Below are positions 57,793 to 64,000 of a stretch of DNA of 64,000 nt, in pieces. The stretch covers positions 124,001 through 188,000 of the forward strand of contig NZ_JACJHY010000002.1 in NCBI RefSeq assembly GCF_014138625.1, given 5' to 3'. Position numbers and translations under genes: made by a program. Source of the DNA: Aminobacter ciceronei (GTDB lineage Bacteria; Pseudomonadota; Alphaproteobacteria; Rhizobiales; Rhizobiaceae). Below the pieces are notes generated by a model. That model was not told the origin of the DNA and searched no databases. It was given only the letters and a program-made list of their open reading frames with translations. Positions within the stretch are counted from its first letter, which is position 1. Every line of letters starts with the position of its first letter.

Positions 57793-58485
57793 ATGCCGAC
57801 CAAGCGCGAGATTGAGATCAGGACGGCGGATGGCGTTTGCAAGGCCGGGCTGTTCGGACCTGCCAAGGCGAAAGCCGGGGTGATCCTCTATATGGATGCC
57901 TTCGGTCCGCGCCCGGCGCTGGACGAGATGGCCGAACGGCTGGGCAGCCACGGCTATGCGGTGCTGGTGCCCGACCTGTTCTATCGTGCAGGCGCCTATG
58001 GTCCGTTCGAAGCCAAGACGGCCTTCGTCGAGGAGAAGACGCGGACCGAGTTGCGTGCCCTGATCGGCGGCACGACGCAGGAGATGACCGCACGCGACAC
58101 GGCCTCCTTCATCGACGCGTTGGCAAAGGCCGGCGCAACAGGCCCGATTGGCACTGTCGGCTATTGCATGGGCGGCTCGCGTGCGCTCAACGCTGCCGCC
58201 GCCCATCCGGGCCGCATCGTGGCCGCGGCAAGCTTCCATGGCGGCAATCTGGCCAGCGATGCGACCGATAGCCCACACCGCAGCGCCGCAAAGATCAAGG
58301 CGCGTGTCTATGTCGGCTCTGCCGGTGTCGACGGCAGCTTCCCGCCGGAACAGTCGGCAATCCTGGCCGAGAGCCTGCGCACTGCCGGCGTTGACCACAT
58401 TCTCGAAAACTATGTCGGCATGGGCCATGGCTGGTGCGTATCCGACCACGGCGTCTACGATGCCGCCGGTGCCGAACGCCACTAG
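57793..58485 (+). CDS. Dienelactone-hydrolase-family protein
   Basis: A 230-residue alpha/beta hydrolase. The nucleophile elbow is VGYCMGGSRAL with a catalytic Cys, as in dienelactone hydrolase. VYVGSAGVDGSFP is in the position of the catalytic Asp, and YVGMGHGWCV holds the catalytic His. GAAGGAA precedes ATG at 57793. It is 60 bases after the MFS gene, so probably co-transcribed and acting on an imported ester or lactone. Confidence 0.83.
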   Translation: MPTKREIEIRTADGVCKAGLFGPAKAKAGVILYMDAFGPRPALDEMAERLGSHGYAVLVPDLFYRAGAYGPFEAKTAFVEEKTRTELRALIGGTTQEMTARDTASFIDALAKAGATGPIGTVGYCMGGSRALNAAAAHPGRIVAAASFHGGNLASDATDSPHRSAAKIKARVYVGSAGVDGSFPPEQSAILAESLRTAGVDHILENYVGMGHGWCVSDHGVYDAAGAERH

Positions 58486-58637
58486 AAGCGGCTGACGGCG
58501 TTGTTTGAGGAAACGCTGGCATAACTTCCAACTTTGCCATCCCGACAGCTTCGGCTATCAGGCACCGAACAGCTTGATCCGACAACCAGGGTTCGCGCGC
58601 CGGCAAGGCGGCGACGGACCAGCGGGAACACTCCGGA

Positions 58638-59816
58638 ATGCAGTCCTTTGATGTCGTGGTGATCGGCGCCGGCGCGGCCGGCATGATGTGCGCCGTGGAA
58701 GCCGGCAAGCGCGGCCGCTCGGTGCTGGTCGTCGATCACGCTTCGGCGCCCGGCGAAAAGATACGGATTTCCGGCGGCGGGCGCTGCAACTTCACCAACA
58801 TCCACGCCAGCCCGAAGAATTTTCTGTCGAAGAACCCGCATTTCTGCATCTCGGCGCTGAGCCGCTACACCCAGCGCAATTTCATCGGCCTCGTCGAGCG
58901 CTACGGCATCGCCTATCACGAGAAGACGCTCGGCCAACTGTTCTGCGACGGCTCGGCGCGCCAGATCATAGAGATGATGGTCGAGGAAATGCGGGAAAAC
59001 GGCGCCGAGCTGAGGCTGTCGACCGCGGTGGAGGACATCAGCAGGACGGCCGACGGGTTCGAGCTGTTTGTCTCCGGCAGTCGGGTCGCGTGCAAGTCGC
59101 TGGTGGTCGCCTGCGGCGGCAAGTCCATCCCCAAGATGGGGGCGACCGGTTTCGGCTACGAGATTGCTGCGCAGTTCGGGCTGCCCGTGGTCGAGACGCG
59201 GCCAGCGCTGGTGCCGCTGACCTTCGACGCCAACACCTTGCAGAAATTGACCCCGCTCGCCGGCATCGCTGTCGATGCCGATGTTGCCTGCGGCAAGACC
59301 AGCTTCTCCGAAGCCATGTTGTTCACCCACCGCGGCATCAGCGGGCCGTCGATCCTGCAGATCTCGTCCTACTGGCGCGAGGGCGACGAAATCGCGATCT
59401 CGATGCTGCCGGGCAGCGACGTCGCGGCGATCCTGCGCGAGGCCAAGCGCGCCAACGGGCGCCAGGCGGTGCAGACCGTTCTCGCCGCCCACCTGCCCAA
59501 GAAGCTGGCCCAGGCGATTGCCGAACGGCTCGGCTTCAACGGCAATCTCGCCGATCTGAACGATACGCATCTGAAAGCCGTCGATGCTGCTGTCAATCAG
59601 TGGCGTATCAAGCCTGCCGGGTCCGAGGGTTATCGTACGGCGGAAGTGACGCTTGGCGGCGTCGACACCAGGTCGCTCGACCAGAAGACGATGCAGGTGA
59701 AATCGGTGCCGGGCCTTTTCTTCATCGGCGAGGTCGTCGACGTCACCGGCTGGCTCGGCGGCTACAATTTCCAGTGGGCATGGTCGTCGGGCTGGGCGGC
59801 CGGGCAGGCAGCCTGA
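58638..59816 (+). CDS. BaiN/HI0933-family flavoprotein
   Basis: A 392-residue NAD(P)/FAD-dependent oxidoreductase of the HI0933/BaiN family. FDVVVIGAGAAGMMCAVEAGKRGRSVLVVDH is the FAD-binding fold; GEKIRISGGGRCNFTN and GKSIPKMGATGFGYEIA are family hallmarks. The C-terminus LFFIGEVVDVTGWLGGYNFQWAWSSGWAAGQAA closes the FAD site. Length is normal, with ATG at 58638. Proposed functions of the family (RNA dihydrouridine or steroid chemistry) differ, so its substrate is open. Confidence 0.9.
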   Translation: MQSFDVVVIGAGAAGMMCAVEAGKRGRSVLVVDHASAPGEKIRISGGGRCNFTNIHASPKNFLSKNPHFCISALSRYTQRNFIGLVERYGIAYHEKTLGQLFCDGSARQIIEMMVEEMRENGAELRLSTAVEDISRTADGFELFVSGSRVACKSLVVACGGKSIPKMGATGFGYEIAAQFGLPVVETRPALVPLTFDANTLQKLTPLAGIAVDADVACGKTSFSEAMLFTHRGISGPSILQISSYWREGDEIAISMLPGSDVAAILREAKRANGRQAVQTVLAAHLPKKLAQAIAERLGFNGNLADLNDTHLKAVDAAVNQWRIKPAGSEGYRTAEVTLGGVDTRSLDQKTMQVKSVPGLFFIGEVVDVTGWLGGYNFQWAWSSGWAAGQAA

Positions 59817-59931
59817 TCTTGCTCATCCCTGTTTTCGTTGTGCATCCAACGCACCCGCATCGCAACATCCTGCGGATACACAGGTTTCCGATACCGACTG
59901 CCACCTGAATCAATCACAAGGTGTGGCGCGG

Positions 59932-61017
59932 ATGTTCTCGATAATCAAGGCGTTTGCCGTTTCGCTGGCGCTCGGCGGCGCGCTGGCGATGCCTGTTTTG
60001 GCCGACCAGCAACAATGCTCGTGCAAGAACCTGCAAAGCGTCCAGGAAGAACTCAGAAACGCCGACTACGCAGCAAAGTTCTTCGCCGACATGGCAGCAC
60101 AGCTCAAGGCAGTCGAGGACCCGCTGATCGAGGCGCACAAAATCCCGACGCATCCGGATTCCGACGTCAGCATCTATCACCGCTCGTCGCTGAAACGGAC
60201 CGAAATCATGGGGAGGTTCAGCTTACCCCACCGTCCCGCCCATGGTTACACCGGGCCAGCGACGGTCGACATGAAATATGGCAGCTGCGAGCAGCAACCC
60301 GCTGCGCTCGAAGCCTTGAAAGCAGGCTCGCAATGCAAGGAACTCGCGGATTTCGCGCTCGAGCACGAAGCTGTTCACCGGGCGAAATGCACAAGAGACA
60401 CCGCCACCGTCTACTGGGACAGACTGCCGAGCCACTTCGCAGCTGAGGAAGCGGAGCGCTATCGCGAACAGGCCAAGGCGACACGAGCATTGCTCAAGCG
60501 CATCGTCGACCAAGGGACGGTTACCATCGAGGCAAAGCTCGAGCCGCGCATCAAGGGGCCGCAATTCGACGTGACCTACTCCTATGTCACCCAGTCGGTG
60601 GAGATGGAGGGCAACAGTTCGCCGGGATCCGACACATGGATGCTGAAGGGGAAAACGCGGCGGGCAGGCAAGATCAAGAGCGTCAGGATTGCCGGCATGT
60701 CATGCACTTCGAGCGGACAGATCAACGACGACATCGACATGGCGCTGGAGCTCGACGGGTTGACCATGGCTCTCGACAACAAGTCGAAAGGCCGGCCGGG
60801 CGACGTGAAGATCCGCTGCAAGGGCGGCCATGGCATGTCGATGCGGCCGCAAGGAGAAGTCGACGGCGGCAATGTCTTCGCCAATGAGAGCTTCACCGTC
60901 GACACCGAGGTGTCCCACGATGTCAGCACCTTGCCATTTGCCAAATATGTCACCGGCGGCATGTCCGTCAGCGGCAAGAACACGGTAAGCGTCAAGCTGG
61001 TCTGCCCCGGCTCGTGA
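59932..61017 (+). CDS. Exported protein with HExxH motif
   Basis: A 361-residue protein with a signal peptide (FSIIKAFAVSLALGGALAMPVLA). The first half is helical and has FALEHEAVHRAKC, an HExxH metallopeptidase-like motif, near residue 150 within a Cys-containing region. The second half looks beta-rich (FDVTYSYVTQSVEMEG onward) with late cysteines. ATG at 59932 follows AAGG; GTG at 59923 is possible. I do not recognise a characterised family. It is probably periplasmic, and peptidase activity is only a suggestion. Confidence 0.7.
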   Translation: MFSIIKAFAVSLALGGALAMPVLADQQQCSCKNLQSVQEELRNADYAAKFFADMAAQLKAVEDPLIEAHKIPTHPDSDVSIYHRSSLKRTEIMGRFSLPHRPAHGYTGPATVDMKYGSCEQQPAALEALKAGSQCKELADFALEHEAVHRAKCTRDTATVYWDRLPSHFAAEEAERYREQAKATRALLKRIVDQGTVTIEAKLEPRIKGPQFDVTYSYVTQSVEMEGNSSPGSDTWMLKGKTRRAGKIKSVRIAGMSCTSSGQINDDIDMALELDGLTMALDNKSKGRPGDVKIRCKGGHGMSMRPQGEVDGGNVFANESFTVDTEVSHDVSTLPFAKYVTGGMSVSGKNTVSVKLVCPGS

Positions 61018-61114
61018 CGGAGGTGGCGCGCCGCCCGGCATGCCTTGGGGAGGTGAGGAAATTTTTCTTCGCAGCACCCCAAGGATTGCCTCAAAGCTTT
61101 CGTCCAACGGACAA

Positions 61115-61678
61115 ATGATGGCGATGATGCTGGACGAAAGCGAAGCCTCCGACGGCGATCTGGTCGGACGAGCGTGCGATGGCGACAGGACAGCTTTCGG
61201 CGAACTCGTCGAAAGGCATTACGGATTCGTCCACCGTGTCGCTTGGCGCTGGTGCGGCAACAGATCGGATGCTGAAGACATTGCCCAAGAGGTCTGTGCG
61301 CGGCTGGGCCAGGCCATTCGCGACTATCGCGGCGGTGCCGCCTTCACGACATGGCTCTATGCGATGACGCTGAATGCCGCGCGCGACATGCAGCGCAAAT
61401 CGGCGCGCGAGACGGCGAAGACCACCGCCTATGGCGTCCATGCGCTTGTCGCGGGAGATGGCGGGCCGGAAGCGGAAGATCCGACCGAGCGGATGTGGGC
61501 GGCGGTCAGGCAACTGCCGGACAAGCAGCGCGACGCAATCCTTCTCGTCTATGGCGAGGGCTTGAGCCATGCGGCAGCGGCGGATGCCATGGCGATCGCC
61601 GAGGCCACCGTGTCCTGGCATATCCATGAAGCGAAGAAACGGCTGAAGCTGCTCATGCGCTCGGCCGGGGAAGAGTGA
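61115..61678 (+). CDS. ECF-type RNA polymerase sigma factor
   Basis: A 187-residue sigma-70-family factor. Region 2 is FGELVERHYGFVHRVAWRWCGNRSDAEDIAQEVCARL; region 4 is LPDKQRDAILLVYGEGLSHAAAADAMAIAEATVSWHIHEAKKRLK. Several ATGs cluster at 61115-61127 and the frame is open to 61040, so the exact start is uncertain. Its stop lies two bases before the ATG of the VWA protein, whose short cytosolic N-terminus and single membrane helix make it the likely membrane partner or anti-sigma. Confidence 0.86.
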   Translation: MMAMMLDESEASDGDLVGRACDGDRTAFGELVERHYGFVHRVAWRWCGNRSDAEDIAQEVCARLGQAIRDYRGGAAFTTWLYAMTLNAARDMQRKSARETAKTTAYGVHALVAGDGGPEAEDPTERMWAAVRQLPDKQRDAILLVYGEGLSHAAAADAMAIAEATVSWHIHEAKKRLKLLMRSAGEE

Positions 61679-61680
61679 CC

Positions 61681-63723
61681 ATGGTCGACGATAACGAACT
61701 CGACATGCTGCGCAACATTCCGACGCCCGCTCCAGGCAGCGAGGCCAAGGCGCGCGCGCTTGCGGCGGCGATGGCGGCCTACGACCTCGAAAAAAATTCC
61801 GCGGCCACCCAAGGAACCGCCAATGCCGGTCGTCTCACCGAACGAGCACGAAAGCTCTGGAGAGACATCATGCAAAAGAAGCTGATTGCAGCGCCGGCCT
61901 TTGCCGGTCTCGTTGCCCTGCCGATCGCCGGCTATGCCACATTCTATCTGATGGAGGGCTCGCCGTTCAATTTCGGCGCCGAGCAGGAGATCGCCGATGT
62001 GCCTTCCGGGCGCCTGAAGGAGCCGCTTGCCGCCGCGTTGAAGAAGACCGATTCAGGCGCGGCGCAGACCGCGCCGGCCAAACCGATGGCTGCCGCCTCG
62101 CAGGCGGCCAAGGCGGAGGCAACAGCGGCAGCCGAAGAAGCTGATGTCATGAACGAGGCGGCGCCGGCCGTGCCGGCGCCGGCGCCGCTGGCCGACGCGG
62201 CAGCGCAGATGAGCCGCATGTCCGCGCCGACGCTGACAACCGAGCTGCAGGGCGTGATCGCGCCCTCCGACATGCCGATGGCCCCGCCGGAAAACCGCGA
62301 TCGCGTCGAGGATTTCAAGACCAATCCGGTGCGTTCGGCGCTTGAGGATCCGGTCTCGACCTTCTCCATCGATGTCGACACAGCCTCTTATTCCTTCGCT
62401 CGCCGTTTGCTGAAGGAAGGGGTTCTGCCTCAGCCCGACACGGTACGGGTCGAGGAAATGATCAACTACTTCCCCTATGACTGGAAGGGGCCGGAGGCGA
62501 TCGCCACGCCGTTCAACACCACCGTCAGCGTCATGCCGACGCCGTGGAACGAGCACAGCAAGCTGATGCACGTCGCGATCAAGGGCTATGACGTCAAGCC
62601 GACCGAGCAGCCGAAGGCCAATCTGGTGTTCCTGATCGACGTGTCGGGCTCGATGGACGAGCCGGACAAGCTGCCGTTGCTGCGCTCGGCCTTCCGCCTC
62701 CTGGTCAACAAGCTCAATGCCGACGACACGGTTTCGATCGTCACCTATGCCGGCAACGCGGGTACCGTGCTCGAACCGACCAAGGCGTCGGACCGGGAAA
62801 AGATACTGTCGGCCATCGACACGCTGGCCCCTGGCGGCTCGACTGCCGGCGAAGCGGGCATTCGCGAAGCCTATCGGCTGGCGCAAAAATCCTTCGTCAA
62901 GGACGGCATCAATCGTGTGATGCTGGCGACCGACGGCGACTTCAATGTCGGCCAGACCGATGACGACGAGCTCAAGCGGCTGATCGAGGACAAGCGCAAG
63001 TCGGGCGTGTTCCTGTCGGTGTTCGGCTTCGGCCGCGGCAATCTCAACGACCAGATGATGCAGACCATCGCCCAGAACGGCAACGGCACGGCGGCCTATA
63101 TCGACACGCTGGCCGAAGCCGAGAAGGTGCTGGTGCAGGATGCCTCCTCGACGCTGTTCCCGATTGCCAAGGACGTCAAGATACAGGTCGAGTTCAATCC
63201 GGCTGCCGTCGCCGAATATCGGCTCATCGGCTACGAGACCCGTGCGCTCAATCGCGAGGACTTCAACAACGATCGCGTCGATGCCGGCGAGATCGGCTCC
63301 GGCCATTCGGTGACGGCGATCTACGAGATCACGCCCAAGGGCAGCCCGTCGCTGGCGATGGACCCGTTGCGCTACGGCCAGGCTTCGACAGGCAATGGCG
63401 GCGTCGCCGATGCCGACGAGTATGCTTTCGTGAAGATCCGCTACAAGGCGCCTGATGGCGACGTGAGCAAGCTGATCACCACGCCGGTGACGAAGACGAA
63501 CGAAGTCGCGAGCTTCGACGGCGCCGGCACCGATCAGCGGTTCTCGGTGGCGGTTGCGGCCTTCGGCCAGAAACTGCGCGACGAGGACGCGACAGCCAGG
63601 TTCGGCTTTGACCGGATCGCCGAGATCGCCTCGGCGGCGCGCGGTGCCGATCCCTATGGCTATCGCGCCGAATTCCTGTCGCTGGTGCGGCTGGCATCGT
63701 CGCTCCAGGGCAACAAGCAGTAA
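61681..63723 (+). CDS. Membrane-anchored VWA protein (YfbK-like), putative anti-sigma partner
   Basis: A 680-residue protein. Residues 1-65 are cytosolic, followed by one membrane helix (LIAAPAFAGLVALPIAGYATFYLM, about 68-91). An Ala/Pro-rich linker leads to a VWA N-terminal domain (VSTFSIDVDTASYSFARRLL) and a VWA domain with MIDAS DVSGSMDEP near residue 320. A DUF3520-type C-terminal domain ends in YRAEFLSLVRLASSLQ. ATG at 61681 follows GGGGAAGAG; the in-frame GTG at 61675 overlaps the sigma stop. Coupling to an ECF sigma suggests envelope-stress sensing. Confidence 0.87.
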   Translation: MVDDNELDMLRNIPTPAPGSEAKARALAAAMAAYDLEKNSAATQGTANAGRLTERARKLWRDIMQKKLIAAPAFAGLVALPIAGYATFYLMEGSPFNFGAEQEIADVPSGRLKEPLAAALKKTDSGAAQTAPAKPMAAASQAAKAEATAAAEEADVMNEAAPAVPAPAPLADAAAQMSRMSAPTLTTELQGVIAPSDMPMAPPENRDRVEDFKTNPVRSALEDPVSTFSIDVDTASYSFARRLLKEGVLPQPDTVRVEEMINYFPYDWKGPEAIATPFNTTVSVMPTPWNEHSKLMHVAIKGYDVKPTEQPKANLVFLIDVSGSMDEPDKLPLLRSAFRLLVNKLNADDTVSIVTYAGNAGTVLEPTKASDREKILSAIDTLAPGGSTAGEAGIREAYRLAQKSFVKDGINRVMLATDGDFNVGQTDDDELKRLIEDKRKSGVFLSVFGFGRGNLNDQMMQTIAQNGNGTAAYIDTLAEAEKVLVQDASSTLFPIAKDVKIQVEFNPAAVAEYRLIGYETRALNREDFNNDRVDAGEIGSGHSVTAIYEITPKGSPSLAMDPLRYGQASTGNGGVADADEYAFVKIRYKAPDGDVSKLITTPVTKTNEVASFDGAGTDQRFSVAVAAFGQKLRDEDATARFGFDRIAEIASAARGADPYGYRAEFLSLVRLASSLQGNKQ

Positions 63724-63748
63724 GGCAACAGGCAAGGGCAGGTGGGCC

Positions 63749-63840
63749 GGCCGGCGGAAAGGGGGCTTTCCGCCGGCCATTCTTTTGTGATCTCCGGCGG
63801 CGGAAAGGGGGCTTTCCGCCGGCCGTTCTTTTGTGATCTC
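63749..63840 (+). terminator. Tandemly duplicated terminator hairpin
   Basis: A 43-base unit occurs twice (63752-63794 and 63798-63840, one mismatch). Each holds a long stem, in the first copy 13 bp (GGCCGGCGGAAAG/CTTTCCGCCGGCC, 63749-63761 and 63766-63778), followed by TTCTTTTG. The pair closes the sigma-VWA operon. Confidence 0.75.
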
Positions 63841-63887
63841 TAGGCGTCCACCCGAAAATCGCTGGGGTGGTGTTTCGGAGACTGGTG

Positions 63888-64000
63888 ATGGCCGACCGGC
63901 AACTGGACGAATGGGATATTGCGCATGGCGGGCTGCGCTCACTGTCGTCGCGCGAGATCAAGGTTTTCTGGGACGGTTATCTCGCCCGCCGCAACGATCC
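63888..64000 (+). CDS. Truncated ORF at the window edge
   Basis: ATG at 63888 with GGAG about ten bases upstream opens a frame that runs off the end after 37 codons: it starts MADRQLDEWDIAHGG and ends in DGYLARRNDP. The codons look like local coding sequence. The fragment is too short for me to name a family. Confidence 0.5.
   Translation, partial: MADRQLDEWDIAHGGLRSLSSREIKVFWDGYLARRND

Noticed and set aside
56230-58482. 750-codon minus-strand frame opposite the GntR/MFS/hydrolase genes.
   Set aside because: His/Gln/Arg/Ala-rich shadow of well-identified genes on the plus strand; no domain recognised.
62053-63942. 629-codon minus-strand frame opposite the VWA protein.
   Set aside because: It runs through the whole VWA gene and the duplicated terminator; typical antisense shadow with no family match.
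1-64000. tRNA, rRNA, CRISPR arrays or prophage genes.
   Set aside because: No cloverleaf-like sequence, regularly spaced repeats or phage structural genes were noticed on either strand; the only mobile element seen is the IS110 copy.

Overview
The window looks like chromosome from a high-GC alphaproteobacterium of the order Rhizobiales, most like Mesorhizobium or a close relative. This rests on overall gene content: the four-subunit sarcosine oxidase in the order B-D-A-G, an LsrB-type LysR regulator ringed by DUF1127-like small proteins, an ExoD-type protein, several dimethylglycine-dehydrogenase-like GcvT fusions, and short palindromic intergenic repeats of rhizobial style. Placement is by recognition only; no search was run. 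I saw no rRNA, tRNA or CRISPR array.

Layout. 1-2.5 kb: cobalamin genes cobD (-) and cobC (+) with overlapping start codons, plus a small tyrosine-phosphatase-like protein. 2.7-11 kb: a six-gene minus-strand operon (XRE-cupin regulator, GcvT-fused FAD oxidoreductase, HAD phosphatase, aminotransferase, second GcvT-fused oxidoreductase, creatininase-family amidohydrolase) with a triple palindrome at its promoter. 11-15.3 kb: nitroreductase, small enzymes, a LysR regulator and a YdcZ-type exporter. 15.3-20.4 kb: soxBDAG. 20.6-23.5 kb: an MscS-family channel and a small exported protein. 23.7-32 kb: a polyprenyl-phosphate pentose cluster (HAD-UbiA fusion, DprE1-like oxidase, small flippase-like protein, SDR, class III aminotransferase) with a cupin and a GT-C-like membrane protein. 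32.2-34.8 kb: a third GcvT-fused oxidoreductase. 34.9-36.8 kb: a site-2-protease gene broken by an IS110-family element. 36.8-40.4 kb: a TetR pair, VWA and crystallin-like secreted proteins, and a GlxA/GbdR-type regulator. 40.6-43.5 kb: lsrB and its small-protein cluster. 43.8-55.6 kb: a corrinoid methyltransferase cluster (reductive activase, methyl-THF:corrinoid methyltransferase, MetF, Cys-rich MTHFR-C protein, virulence-factor-family protein, formyltransferase, ExoD, DUF4893, DUF1638, entericidin, corrinoid protein, MttB-family methyltransferase, 4Fe-4S protein). 55.7-64 kb: GntR/MFS/hydrolase operon, BaiN-like flavoprotein, an exported HExxH protein, an ECF sigma factor with a VWA partner, and a truncated gene at the edge.

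How it may work together. The strongest theme is stepwise N-demethylation of methylated amines with capture of C1 units on tetrahydrofolate. A non-pyrrolysine MttB-family enzyme could take the first methyl of a quaternary amine such as glycine betaine through the corrinoid protein to THF. GcvT-fused dehydrogenases could handle dimethylglycine- or sarcosine-like products, and SoxBDAG converts sarcosine to glycine. Cobalamin genes and a GbdR-like regulator lie in the same window. A 22-bp palindrome of the methionine/SAH-regulon type sits in front of the THF-corrinoid methyltransferase, and a repeated TTGCGACA-like element recurs at several of these promoters. Substrates are inferred from families and context, not proven.
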